A stretch of 64,000 bases of DNA. It comes from Cristatella mucedo (Eukaryota > Bryozoa > Phylactolaemata > Cristatellidae). The notes under the pieces were generated by a model. The model did no database searches and was not told the origin of the DNA. It worked only from the letters and a program-made list of their open reading frames with translations. Positions 47,276-59,489 of the stretch are shown in pieces. The DNA lies in the NCBI GenBank assembly GCA_009760855.2, contig WPIO01000020.1:3572501-3636500 (forward strand). The letters run 5' to 3'. The translations under genes were made by a program, and so were the position numbers. Every line of letters begins with the position of its first letter. Position 1 is the stretch's first letter.

Positions 47276-47429
47276 GCAGGCATATACAAACGCAGGCACA
47301 TATGCATGCAAATGCTCACACACGCGGGCAGGCGCAGGCGAGCGCACACATGCAGGCCCCTACACATGCATGCAAACACTCGCGCACACACTTGCACGCA
47401 CACTCGCGCACGCACACACACACCGCACA

Positions 47430-48260
47430 GATATACACATACAGCCTGCTCAGAGCAGTGTGGCTTCCGAATGCTCCATTCCTGCGCCTGCTGACAGCAA
47501 GGTCGCCGGCCCTTTGGAGACGAGGGTCGTCATTTCTTTCTTTCCCCAGAGAATAGGGAAGAGGTTAGAGGTAAGAAATCGTAGGAGGATGAGGAGGAAG
47601 AGGGGCAGGCAGGCACTGAGTGATGGCTGGCACCTGCAGGCACTTCCTTCGGTTGAGCCCCCGGTTGGCACTTCCTGAAGTGAAGCCAACAACATCCCGA
47701 CCGACGGCTGCTTCAGTTTGCAAAGAGAATAATAACTGCACTGCATCTAATAACTTCGGTGCCCTTGGCTTGACAGGCAGCCTGCCCGTTCGAAAGCCTC
47801 CAGCTCTGCACCTGCCGACGGTTTTCGGCAGTCGCCCACTCCCTTTTTAAGCAGCCGTGCCTCCTGCCGTTCTGGACAGCTGCTACTGTGTACTGCTGCA
47901 TGGGCAAAGTTAACCATGTTTGCTCTCATCCGTCGCTTGTTTGCTCGAACTTCAGGTGCTGTACAAACGCTTTTGTGAATTTTTGGCAGCCTGGAATCGC
48001 TGCCCAGATGCCGACCATGTCCAGCCAGAATACGCCGGCAGGGAAAGGGCCAATTTACATAGCAGCCTCAGCTGGCATTGCCTCGCAGGAGACGTTCACC
48101 CGATTAAGCTCGCTGATGCAATCTACGTGGTTGCAGCTGTACGTGCAAACTGTGAAACTGTGAACCACGGCTGCTTGGACTCAGCGATGACGACACGAAA
48201 GTCTCTGTCTCTAAACCGGTCGGCACGGATCCGTGATCTCTGATTCGTTGGAGGCAAAGC
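47430..48260. other. no gene recognised
   Basis: Unique sequence. Two overlapping plus-strand frames at 47888-48243 (one with LYKRFCEFLAAWNRCPDADH) look somewhat protein-like but have no assigned family. Confidence 0.3.
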
Positions 48261-48264
48261 TCCC

Positions 48265-48362
48265 ATAATAATAATAATAGTAATGCACTTGATAAAGCGC
48301 CCTCAGAGAATTCAATCTCTTTCTAGGCACTTTACATTTGCTGCAAAGGGAAGCGCGATTCT
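48265..48362 (-). repeat. LINE 3' tail
   Basis: The ATT run at about 48266-48283 is followed by the inverse tail with AAAGCGCC at its distal side and GCACTTGAT near the ATT run. Strongly truncated. Confidence 0.85.
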
Positions 48363-48720
48363 TAGCTGATGTCCTACCCAAAGCACAGTCTATCCTTTAC
48401 GAAAGTATAGCGTGGGCATGGGCATAGTCAGGAACTAAGTCTAAGGGGACTGAATAATCATTAAGGGAGAGGGCCGAGCGTGGCTCGAGCAAAGCCGATC
48501 TCAGCAAGTGACGAGACGCCCCCTTTTTGGGCATGCCAGTGGGCTCCGATGGGGTAGCAGCCGTGAAGGTCCCCTCACGGTGCCCTTGCATATCTGAGCA
48601 GCATCTGAGATGATATCGCTTTACACGGAAGTGCGAGATAACTATAGACATGCCTCGGCATGTCAAGGCACGTCTATGCCCTCTGCTAGCAGCTCACCTC
48701 TGCTTGCTGCTTCAACCGAA
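48363..48720. other. no gene recognised
   Basis: Unique sequence with a local inverted pair near 48650-48672 (ATAGACATGCCT and AGGCACGTCTAT). Confidence 0.3.
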
Positions 48721-48723
48721 AAC

Positions 48724-48726
<3 letters not shown>

Positions 48727-48791
<65 letters not shown>
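48727..48791. repeat. (GA)n tract
   Basis: A pure GA run of 64 bp. Confidence 0.97.
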
Positions 48792-48793
<2 letters not shown>

Positions 48794-49470
48794 AAACAAA
48801 GATTCGTGCTGCCCGCTCGAAGCTTGTCACTGACACTCTGTGGCACCCTTAAGTCAGGGGCTCTATGAATCGATAAGTAAGGGAAACAAAGAAAAAGCAC
48901 AAAGAAAGTAAGGAACAATGGTCGAGTCCTTTAAACTTGCCGAGCTGTAGATGCTTAATCAGGCTTTCTCTCTCGACAGCAGCACCAGGTCTTACTCGTA
49001 GTGGAATGGTAATCGCGAGAGTGATTCCTACCTGTTTAAGGTTCTCTGCTCATTTGTAATTGTAAGCTTTACCTAGAAGGCTTAGCTAACATGCTGCTGG
49101 GCCGAAGGAAAGGTAGAAATGGAGGGCATACTGTAGTGGCTTGGCCAAGCGTTTAATTTTTTTTCGAAAATGCCAGCCATTTTCACCCATCGGATCGACC
49201 CTGCTGCCAAAGGATTAAAATAGTGGTGCTGAACCGGGGAGAGAGGCTAGCCGGCTTAAGTTAATTATATCTAGCCACTATCATGTTCAGCCGCCTGCTT
49301 TTTCGGGTTGCAGTGTTTGACGTCAGGCAGCGTTTGACGCCAGGCAGCTTTTGACGGTCCCCGGCTCACCGGTGCCTCCCTGCACAGCAAACAAGCGATA
49401 AGCAGTCAGCAGCATCGGGCGTGCAGCAGCAGCAGCAGCACGGCGCTAATTTGGGCAGACACGAAGAGCT
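48792..49470. other. no gene recognised
   Basis: Unique sequence. A short imperfect direct repeat near 49317-49357 reads TTTGACGTCAGGCAGC, TTTGACGCCAGGCAGC, TTTGACGGTCCC. Confidence 0.4.
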
Positions 49471-49471
49471 C

Positions 49472-49473
<2 letters not shown>

Positions 49474-49570
<97 letters not shown>

Positions 49571-49571
49571 A

Positions 49572-49610
<39 letters not shown>

Positions 49611-49632
49611 GACAGACAGAGAGAGAGAGATG
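49474..49632. repeat. (GA)n tract with GACA part
   Basis: About 90 bp of pure GA, a G8 run, then GA again with (GACA)n interruptions. Open frames here are Arg/Glu low complexity. Confidence 0.97.
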
Positions 49633-49639
49633 CACACGA

Positions 49640-50620
49640 TGATGCACGTGTTTATGGATTAATGTGGCCCTAGCTGACGAGGTAGCACGGAGGAACCAGT
49701 TGGCCATCGGTTGCACAACGTGTGCGAATGGTGCTGATCAAATGAAAGCCCTCGACCTCCGGCTAAGGCCACCTCGCTGGCGATCAGCTCTCTTGCAGGC
49801 AGCGACAGTTTCATGTGTCTGTTTCAAGTGGGCTCGGCGGCAGGGCATAGCCAGTATGCACCTGCTGATCGCATCCGCCCTAGGAGAGCAAAGCACTAGC
49901 GGCTAACTAGGTGCCAGCCAGGCGTGTGCATGCATGCATGCGAATAGCCAAAAAACGTCCTGTGGGCATTTCGATCGTCGAGATCTTGAAAGGTTCTGTG
50001 CCCTCCACTCTGTGCAACAGTTGACCGGGACAAAAGGTTAGCCTAGGAGCCTTTCCATGCACAGCTTCTCGAGAGCCTTCTGCTTTGTTTGCGTGTTTTC
50101 GGATTATTTGAACAGTAATTGCCGACTGCTCCACGAGCCGTTCGGAAAACGGCTGGCTCCTGAGCGTGTGAGTAGCTTGGACGAGGGAAGACTTTAAACT
50201 GACTGCAAGTGCTGATGATGACCCCAAGATTACACAGGGGCACGGTGGGCAAAAATAACTTCCTGCTGCTGACCTCCCTCTCACCTGCTGCTGAACCTTC
50301 ACTCTGTCCTGCACTTGGGTGGCGGCTGGTGCTACGTTTGCCGAAGCCCGATGCTCTCGGCAATTAGTGAATTGAATTGTCTGCTCTCCTGGCTGCTCCC
50401 GTGTGGATGCCTCGCGTCAATAAAGCGACACAGTCTCAAACCTTCTGCTCCAGTAGGTCTGCTCGATCTGTTCAGCTCGAGGAATCCTTGACTATAGGAT
50501 CCCAAACTGATCCCAGCCCTCGTGCCGCCCCCCCCCCCCGATCGGCAGACTGGCACTGGCCGCATGGCCACGGAGCACTGACTGTGAGGCACGACAAGCC
50601 GCCCAGGCCTGTCCGTTAGT
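49640..50620. other. no gene recognised
   Basis: Frames at 49907-50314 and 50043-50363 (minus) overlap each other and have no domain I know. A C10 run is near 50529. Confidence 0.35.
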
Positions 50621-50621
50621 A

Positions 50622-50770
50622 AAAGTAAAGCAAACGTCGGCTGCTGATTCAACAGCTCATTTATTAGCTCGCTCGCTAGCAGCTCTCGCCTTCTTGGAAG
50701 TGGATAATAAAAGATTGCCTGCTGTGAACCCATGAGCTCAGTTTAGCAACTGCCCACGAACGAACCCTAT
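50622..50770 (-). repeat. SINE-B copy, degraded
   Basis: On the minus strand the tail reads GAGCTGTTGAATCAGCAGCC, then TTGCTTTACTTTTAC. The head region (GGGTTCACAGCAGGCAATC) keeps only part of the B box. Confidence 0.6.
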
Positions 50771-50963
50771 TGACACTGTTAAATGTAGCTGCACAATATA
50801 ATGAAAGTCATGACGCTGTTGGAATTGGATAGAGTAATGCCTCTAGACTGCACGGGGGGGGGGGGAGAGAAGTGGGAACAGCCCCGAGGTGGAGAAGAAA
50901 AGAAACCTGTGAGGGCTGCAGCACGGATGGACATGGGGAACCATGCCTAGAGAGCCGATGCCC

Positions 50964-51015
50964 GGAGCTGCTGCTTCGGGGGGGGGGAGCCCCCCCCCCC
51001 CGAAGCAGCAGCTCC
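50964..51015. repeat. 24-bp-arm palindrome with G-run/C-run centre
   Basis: GGAGCTGCTGCTTC followed by ten G is mirrored by a run of C and GAAGCAGCAGCTCC (51002-51015), with only a few bases between the arms. The arms are exact. It could form a very stable hairpin or cruciform. Confidence 0.92.
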
Positions 51016-51263
51016 CTATAGCATAGGACAGCGCCTGGCTTCCTTGTCACGTAGGGGTCAAAGGAATAGAGAGCACCAAGAAAGCTACCACGACGAACCA
51101 CAAGCAGCTAAGACAGGGATTTCGTTGCTGTAGCTGCCTAGATCACTAGCAGTTTAGCGATTTTCCTCCTTTCAAAAGATTGATTTTTGCCGGCCGACAG
51201 CTCCCAGAGGCACAGGTCGTGGTGCACCGTGCTACCCATTGCAGCTGCTTCTTTTTGCTACTG

Positions 51264-51832
<569 letters not shown>

Positions 51833-51834
51833 CT

Positions 51835-51960
51835 TCGGTCCAAGTGTAAGGTGCTCGCCTTTAGCAGCCAGGGTCGTGGGCTGAAGATCCGAGACACATA
51901 TGTAAAGCATACTGATAGACATTAAGTTCTCACAAGATGCTATAAAAATTAATTATTTTT
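51835..51960 (+). repeat. SINE-A copy, degraded
   Basis: It reads AAGTGTAAGGTGCTCGCCT, GGGTCGTGGGCTGAAGATCC, then ATTAAGTTCTCACAAGATGC and TATAAAAATTAATTA. The A- and B-box spacing is kept. Confidence 0.7.
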
Positions 51961-52300
51961 TCTAATGCTTCTGCTTTGGCCGCTGCTGCCACTGCATCTG
52001 CTTCTACTGCTCCTGGTACTGCAGGAGCTGCTGGTGCTGACACTGATGTTGATAGCGATGTTGATTCTTGATGCTGATGCTGCCGGTTTCAGCCGGAAGC
52101 TATAATCGCCTCCGGCTGTGACCTTGAGCTGTTTCACTCTCATGGCACGAGTGCTACCATTGGTTAGGTTCATCTACTTGTTCGGGGGGGGGGGGCCCTG
52201 CTCCGGCGAAGCTGGCTAGCTCTGCGTGTGCTGCTGATGCTGCACAAATTGAGCAGCCCTGAAGCCCTGAAGCATCACTCTGAGCCAGGCCAACACCATT
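51961..52300. other. no gene recognised
   Basis: CTGCTG-rich sequence and a G9 run near 52185. No element was recognised. Confidence 0.3.
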
Positions 52301-52309
52301 GGCTCACCA

Positions 52310-52351
52310 GCTGCATTCTCACACCTAGCTTCTCTTGTGTGAGAATGCAGC
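52310..52351. repeat. 15-bp-arm perfect hairpin
   Basis: GCTGCATTCTCACAC, a 12-base loop, then GTGTGAGAATGCAGC. The arms are exact. Confidence 0.92.
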
Positions 52352-52826
52352 CACACCCGTCCTATGCCCGAATACCTCTTCATGCATTTTTTCGTGCCTA
52401 TGGTGTGGCAGCTGCAGCATTGTCTTCAGCACAAGCAGACGTCGTGCTGAAAGTAAAGCAAATACAGGTCTTAGGAGTAGCTCCCGTTAGGTGCTGACAC
52501 TTCCGTCGTTGCTGCCACCAGCGATGGCAGCGATGGCTGCAGCATGAGCGGCAGCAGCAAGTTCCACTCTGCTGCCACCATCGCCGAATGCTTTGCCCGT
52601 GGTGTATTAGCAAAATTGACCAGCGATCCTGATCAGGTGCACACTTCGCACCCAGCAGTCGTTGGGTTGCTTGCTTATTTAACACTTTGCTACCTTGCGG
52701 TACTGAATGAATTCTGCCACTCGTCTGCTGCCCAATACTCCAAAGCCTGGCACGAGTAAATACATTACCTTCATTCTGCGTCTTCTTGGCATGAGCTGGC
52801 AGAATTGGTGTGCACCAAGCTCAATC

Positions 52827-52841
52827 CACACACACACACAC

Positions 52842-52904
<63 letters not shown>

Positions 52905-52930
52905 TATATATATATATATATATATATTGT
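52827..52930. repeat. compound (CA)n-(TA)n microsatellite
   Basis: A CA run at 52827-52900, then TA at 52903-52928, followed by TTGTATACAATATG. Confidence 0.95.
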
Positions 52931-52989
52931 ATACAATATGTACATGCATCCGTATATACTGCATATTCGCTTTGCATATACTGAGAGTG

Positions 52990-53320
52990 TATGTGCATGA
53001 GAGCTGAAAAAGAGACACGGAGACAGAGTTAGAGGAAGGGAGATGGGAGTAGAGTGGGTAGAGAGAATAAATAACCAGTTGGGGAGAAGAGGAAAATAGA
53101 TGTGAAATAAATGAAGGTGGAAGAGGAGAGGAGACTAGAAGAATGAGTACAGAAAGATCCTGGATCTACAATATCATATCCCCGTGATTTGATTTCAGAA
53201 GCAGGTAAAGTTGCTCTGAGGCTGATCAGCAACCTCACATGACATTAGCACATGAGACACATATGCAGGCCTCGGAAAGCTTGCTCAACTGCCATCGGAG
53301 CATAAAAGCTCACAGGCCCG
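52990..53320. other. purine-rich stretch, no gene recognised
   Basis: Purine-rich on the plus strand to about 53150, then unique sequence. Confidence 0.3.
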
Positions 53321-53321
53321 C

Positions 53322-53470
53322 GGGTCTTAATCCAGGACTAAGGTACTCACACTTCACGACTTTGTTCACCGTTTGCGGGTTCGAGACGTGCAGCAGGCAA
53401 TACTTTATTGCCCACTGAAAGGGGATGATAGCCGCAAAGGCTCATCTGTCGCTATATAAATGAGCCTTTT
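53322..53470 (+). repeat. SINE-B copy
   Basis: It reads GGACTAAGGTACTCACACTT, CACGACTTTGTTCACCGTTT, GCGGGTTCGAGACGTGCAGC and GGCAATACTTTATTGCCCAC, then TATATAAATGAGCCTTTT. Head and body are preserved and the AATCAG tail is missing. Confidence 0.7.
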
Positions 53471-55100
53471 ACATCAGCCGACCTTTACTTTAGTATTGCT
53501 CCATTGCTCAGACCACCACATGCAAGCACATACTCAAGAAGGAGTGCTCAGTCGGGAGCGCTCATGTATGCTCAACAAACACGCGTGCATGTGCATGATC
53601 ACACGTTCCAAAATTACACATCAGACCACCGTGATAAAAGGTTTGCTGGGTGCTCAATTACGACACCTCTGATTTTATCTATGCAGTTTGTCTCGGAGAG
53701 GATGCCTAGCTTGTCAAAGCTTTTTGAAGAGTTCTGCATCCGATATTCACTTACTAGTGTATCTCGTAGGATCTGAAATCTTATTATATGATTGCAAGTA
53801 TTTGTGCAGAAGAAATGGTCCTTAGTGTCTTAATTAGAGAATGTGAAACCTCCAGTTCAGATCACTTCAATAGTTTTTTTATTTTCCATAATTTATCATT
53901 GTATCATTATTACCGTTATTTATCATAATTAACTTTATTTATTTATTTAATTAATTTATCACTTTCATCTTCAACATTGCAACATCAGTTGAATCTACAA
54001 CGTTATAGCTGTCACCGGCATCCTGATCGAAGACCATATTGATTGCACTACAGAAGGCTGGTTGATGCATAATTGATTGCCCAAAACATCTTTCCCTGAT
54101 TGGCACATACAATTACTTCCTCGACTAATGTCTGGTCGCAGGTCTGCTCCACTGCTCCATAGTAACTGCATTGGCAGTATGCCAATCTGCGGCTGCCAGA
54201 GCTCATTGGTTTGAAATGGAATACTTGGTCTTCTACAATGTCCGAAAGATCTTACAAGCTAATGTGAAAGTAGCTCCGAGTTGCTAATGGTCCAGAAGAT
54301 CTTGTGGGCTACTGGCATACCGTGACGTGTAAAAGTAAAAAGACCGGCTGCAGGGACCAAAATCAAGCTACTGGATCCTTCTTGTTCGACCCAACTCGTG
54401 TCATCACCCTCAAGCAGTCCTAGTTACATGCTGCCCTAATCAACACAGGCACTAAGACGACAGAATATCTCCACAAATAAGTGACTATAGCTAGCATCTA
54501 ACCGGCAATCCTGTGCTTCTCGGAAAAGGGTTATGAAGACTAGGATGAGAGCTAAGTTAGCCCTCAATTGTTCAAGGCCTTGCTAACGGGATACACCGAA
54601 GTGCACACAACCTAAAGCAAGCCTATCCTGTGATTGTGAAAGTGGCATGATTAAAGCCTGATGAGCTCTTACGAGATCTGCTGATAGCACTATAAGGAGC
54701 CATCTTACACTCAGTAGACCATGATGATTGCTTTTTTATGGGTATAGATCACGGGCTTGTGATCTCTGTAGCTAAATCTTGTCGAGCCATTGAGTGCAAT
54801 AAACCCGAGACCCGTGGGGTAAAAGATGCACTTTGAGTCACCAGATGCACCTACGGACTCTTCGATGTCTCCTTTTAGATTAAACCCACGTGACTTGCTT
54901 CAGCAAGGACTGGCAAATGCCCTTTCTATAAAGGCAGCATATCATACCGTGCGATGCACAACTACAGTGCCACCATGTATTGAAGCAGCACTAGTTCTAG
55001 TGCATGCACAGCGGCCCAAGGTGGTAGTAGCACCGCCATTGAGGAAAGCCGGAAAGCCCTTGCAGACGAGTGAAGCCGACTCGCATATCTGAGATATCAA
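53471..55100. other. AT-rich region; possible old coding relic
   Basis: ATTT/TTTA-rich at 53875-53960. In 54360-55090 short frames such as FMGIDHGLVISVAKSCRAIE then CNKPETRGVKDA (about 54735-54830), and the 88-codon frame at 54826-55092, look protein-like but are broken by stops and frame changes. No family is recognised. Confidence 0.3.
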
Positions 55101-55115
55101 TATTTCATAGGTCAG

Positions 55116-55646
55116 TTGCCAATTGTATTTAGAATAAGCCAATGGCGACTCCTTTCATTGCCTGCAGCCGTATATGTGACATGTCATCTGCTAATGGTAA
55201 GAAAGGTCTATTCTTTTAGCGGCAGTCTATCCGCGTCAGACACTTGGACGTTCTTACGCAGGCAGCAGACCCCCTTACCTTGCATGACAGTAGCCGGAAC
55301 CTATATTCGTAAAGCATCGCAACTTAAGTCCTGTAGAAGAGGTGCACTAACAGATTGGAGTGGAAAACAGAATAGCTCAGCGACGGATGTGCAGGGATGT
55401 GAGGGAGCGTCCGATGCAGGGCGGCTAGCTCAGAGCATTAGAAAAGAAAGCAGATTAAGAAAGACGAGCAACCGACCTGTTTACAGTAGACGAATGCAGA
55501 GTGGCGTAAATAGCCGCAGCATCAGACCCTCGATGGTTGCCACCGGAGTTGCCATTGGGATGCCGTGTGGCCCGGGGACCCTACCAGCAGCAGCCCTTCA
55601 CGAACCGGTTATCGAGCCGACAACCGTCTGCTTGATTGGCTGCTAG
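55116..55646 (+). other. unidentified 176-codon open frame
   Basis: It starts MPIVFRISQWRLLSLPAAVY and is Ser/Arg-rich in the middle (LAQSIRKESRLRKTSNRPVY). No domain is recognised and no ORF overlaps it extensively on the other strand. It follows the decayed protein-like stretch at 54360-55090 and may be part of the same relic. Confidence 0.25.
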
Positions 55647-55677
55647 CACCTGGTGAGAACCTCAAACGTTCAGAGTC

Positions 55678-55757
55678 TTATAATATTATATATATCTTAT
55701 ATATATATATATATCTTATATATATATATATATGTGTGTATACATATATATATCTTG

Positions 55758-55812
<55 letters not shown>
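55678..55812. repeat. long (TA)n tract
   Basis: TA repeats with CTTATA and GTGTGTATACA interruptions. CAAACGTTCAGAGTC occurs on both sides (about 55661-55677 and 55814-55829), bracketing the tract as a direct repeat. Confidence 0.95.
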
Positions 55813-55813
<1 letters not shown>

Positions 55814-56094
55814 CAAACGTTCAGAGTCCCTCTTCTTCTACTCATTCGCTGACCGTGAGAACCATTTGAACAATCATAAACCACTAGCGTTTCGAAAAAA
55901 GTAATCTATAGGAAAGAGCTTTCGTTTTTAATCTACCCGAGGCCTCCAAGCATGCACTGATGGGAAACGTGTGAAATCTAATGAGAATAGTTCGCCTGTC
56001 GCCGGTGAAGTGTGTCCCCCTCTTACATGAACCGACGAAAGCTTGCCAGGCGAAATCGGAACGTCTTTACACTTTTTCCGCTAACTGGGCTGGA

Positions 56095-56245
56095 AAAAAT
56101 ATATATATATTTGTATAGCGCCCTAAGAGAACTTAATGTCTATTCAGGCGCTTTATATATATGCCTCGGAGGCTCGAGCCCGCGACCTCAGCCAGACCTT
56201 GGTCTAGGCGAGCGCCTTAACCGTTGGACGGACCAAACCAACTAA
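56095..56245 (-). repeat. SINE-A copy
   Basis: The minus strand runs GGTCCGTCCAACGGTTAAGG, CGCTCGCCTAGACCAAGGTC, GAGGTCGCGGGCTCGAGCCT, AAAGCGCCTGAATAGACATT and AAGTTCTCTTAGGGCGCTAT, then ACAAATATATATAT. It is well preserved and shows the AAAGCGCC/GGGCGCT stem. Confidence 0.82.
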
Positions 56246-57195
56246 CACCGGTACGGAGCGCAGAAATCGTGCGTTTGAGGCGCGAAATGCAAAAAGAAAT
56301 GGCACGGATCTGTCAGTCCCGAACTATCGTCGTCGAAAACCTATGTGTAGGGACCTCGTGGCCTCGTATCAGTGAGAGTCGATGCTCTTTATTAATATGA
56401 GACACGTTTTCGCCCTGCTTCAGTCCCATACGCTCTATACATTAGGTAAAGCCTGCTGACGGAGTCCGGCGAATCAAAATGCAAAGCTCTTGCAGGGAGA
56501 GATGCTAAATGAAGCTTTGCGTAATGGGCAATTTTCGAATTTTTTTTCGTTCAAGGAATACTCCGTCCTAGGAAGTTGGCCCGTCTGGAAGTCATTGACG
56601 CGTTGAGCTTCGCCTATATTTTTCCATAAACGTCGCACAAGAGTTAGTTTTGCAATATAAACTAGAATTGAGAATACAGACCTGCCTGTTAGTCTGATTA
56701 AACATCGGCACTCGGAACGACAGAAGGAAAATGCCAAGGGAACGACACTGCCACTGGTTTGTAATGTAATGTATGTGCAACGAAAGGGCACCAGTTTTCT
56801 ACTCATAGACTTTCTCTGCGGCACTGCAGTTCACTACGTCTGTCTCGGGGTTTGGCCCCTGGCACAATTCCCGGATGTCGGTGGATCGAGCTGGTGCCAG
56901 CAAGCAGTTGCAAACAGTGGCCGTGCGTTGCGACAAGTTAAGTTAAGTCGCCGGGTCAAATAGTGAGTGATCGCAGGCGTTACGGTCAAAATAATTCAGC
57001 CCGGTCTCCTCGGGACCGGTATTACCGATATCTTTCGACTGCGGCCGAGGACCGGCTGACCGTTCGTTCCTTTAGTCTGAGAGAAATATCAATCGATTTG
57101 CTAGCGAGGGAGATAAATCTCACAGGGTGGGGGCATAACTCCCCACCCCTCGGCCGCATCCCTTAAGCGCCCTAGCCGCTCCTTATGCTCGTTTC
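56246..57195. other. no gene recognised
   Basis: Unique sequence. The 116-codon minus frame at 56474-56824 (RSECRCLIRLTGRSVFS...) has no family signature. Confidence 0.35.
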
Positions 57196-57370
57196 AGCCT
57201 ATGGGCAAGGTGCTCCGTGCTCGCACTTCACGACCCGGGTCGTGTGTTTGAGTCCTGCAGCGGACAATCCTTTATTGCTCATTGCAAACGGCGGTGATAA
57301 CTGTTGAGACTTTTCTTCACCTATATTAATAAGGCTGTTAAATCAGCTAACCTGCACTTTACTTTACTCA
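57196..57370 (+). repeat. SINE-B copy
   Basis: It reads CTATGGGCAAGGTGCTCCGT, TTCACGACCCGGGTCGTGTG, TTTGAGTCCTGCAGCGGACA, TTATTGCTCATTGCAAACGG and AAGGCTGTTAAATCAGCTAA, then TTTACTTTAC. Confidence 0.78.
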
Positions 57371-58334
57371 CTGCTCAATCGAAATGTAACCTCTTCTTGC
57401 ATGCAACCTCCATGCATCTCCGCGATTACTCATCATTCTCATCATCACCTTATTAAACTCGCATGCGACCTTGCAGCTCATCAGTCTATTTGTTTTTCTT
57501 ATCACGATCTGCTAGAGTCATATCTTTTTTACTGCCAGCCTTCTCACGACATTTTGGGAAGTAGTCCTTAACTAGACGCGATTTATATCTATATGTTTAT
57601 GAACAGAGCAGCTCGAGTCAGCTCTACTGATAAATAGGCCACAGTGCTACACGACTTTCTTATATAGAATAATCCTCACAGGCTTAACGAGCTGTGCCAC
57701 TTCAACACACCCTCGCGGGAGTACGAGCTTAAAAGGTGGGGAACGGCCGAACCGTAACTATGAACTATGAACTATGAACTACCGGAACTTGCTGAGTGCA
57801 GGCGCATCCCGCAGAGGATCGTCTGTACTATTCAATGTGCATTCACGAAAACATTCTATGGACAAATCCGTTAAAATATAACAAAGCAGTTGTTTTGTTG
57901 AATCGTGGGGTGAGATGAATTTATCGGGCTATGATCTTTTTGACAGAATTATTTGTAGCTCCTGCCAGGTTGTCATAGCTTTGCATTAAATAAAAGAACT
58001 GTTAACCGGTCATCATTTCAGTACACGCCTATCTTACAAATAAATCTCCAGATCCAGCCGACGACAGCATTCCGATACTTTCCGCGAATCGAAGGGCTGA
58101 GCTATCCCTGCCTTGACTTGCACGAAGTTCCCTTAGCAGCTAGCGCCAATCGTGGCACAAACTGGGGATGAGGGATTGATCGGTTAGATTGCCCTGACGT
58201 TTACTCTAACGAAAGATGAACGGAGCAAAAGAGTGGAGCTCTCGGGTGTGCTGAAATCGGTCCTCCGACGACAAATTGCTTGGACAACCCGAGTTTAGGA
58301 CATTTCAAGAGAGAGCGGAACTAGCTTAAGGTAT
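57371..58334. other. no gene recognised
   Basis: AT-richer unique sequence with a short heptamer repeat CTATGAA at 57757-57780. No open frame of 60 codons or more is present. Confidence 0.5.
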
Positions 58335-58445
58335 ATATAATTCATTTGTATAGCGCCCCAAGAGAACTTAATCTCTGTTCAGGCGCTTTACACATGCCAC
58401 TGGGCTCGAGCCCAAGACATCGGCCAGAACTTGGTCACGGCTAGC
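58335..58445 (-). repeat. SINE-A copy, 5'-truncated
   Basis: The minus strand has GACCAAGTTCTGGCCGATGT, CTTGGGCTCGAGCCCAGTGG, AAAGCGCCTGAACAGAGATT and AAGTTCTCTTGGGGCGCTAT, then ACAAATGAATTATA. The A-box end is missing. Confidence 0.8.
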
Positions 58446-59485
58446 AGGTACCGTGCAGATGTCTGGCACCGTACACCTGACTGAGGATGTGACGAACGAA
58501 GTGGCAATTCTTTCGTTTTCGGTTGTGGCCGCTGTGGAGCCCGTGACTGCTACAACTTGCTACGAGAATGCTACTATAGAAGCCACTGATGCGATGGATT
58601 GCTGCTCGGACGCTGGTCAACCTGCTTTACTCATCCGATCGCACTGCTGATGGAGTCTGCAGCACGAACGTGCCGGCGCGACTGGATAGCAGCCCTCAGC
58701 CAATGTTGATGACTATGACGTGTTTCGGCTATGTGCCGAGCGGTTACCAGAGTGGCTGAGTGCCATCGGCCGATGCTCTAACGATGACTGCTTTTCTATC
58801 TATCTCGCGGTTCGTACGTTTTGTTCGGCGATTGCTCTTTTCATTTCTGCCGACTTGGGGATGCACCTTCTTTCGCGAGTCACGATGTCTAAGCGACATT
58901 GTCCACGGTTTAGGTGATTGAGATTTCAACTCGATTAATGCAATGACGTTACCTTCGCGCCCAGCAAGTCAACCAGCTTGAAGCCCTTACGACCGTGCTG
59001 AGTTTACTAAATAGGTGAGTCATAAAAGTAATTGAATCGGTCTTCCTGCTCCGACTTGGTAGTAAATTAAATTGTTCATTGGGTTTCGAAAGTCTGCCAG
59101 TGAATGCATGACGAGCAGCTACTCTCTTAAGCATCGCGAAAGAGCGCAGCAGCAGCAGCAGCCGGATCAGCAGCATCAGCAGCAGCAGCAGCAGACGAAT
59201 ATCGATACGCGCGTCCTTGAAATGTTTCGGGCTGCCAGCTCGTTGGCCTGATATCGGGGCGTGAGCTTAGGGCATGCACGGCAGCTCATGATCATCGTTT
59301 TGCCATTGACATCGTCCTTGCTGCGGTGACTGCATCCTGTTTCGTTCGTCCGAAAGGGTCTGTGGAGAGGCACTGGCTTGCTGAACCGAACGTCTGCCGG
59401 CTCGTCGTTTAAGGCAGCTGCAGCAGCAGCTCGCGAGGGGAACTGCCGGGAACGTCGCGAGAGTGGTAGATTCGTTCTGGATTGT
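58446..59485. other. no gene recognised
   Basis: Unique sequence with CAG-rich patches near 59145-59195. The frame at 58453-58650 starts at the SINE boundary and has no identified family. Confidence 0.35.
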
Positions 59486-59489
59486 GGGC

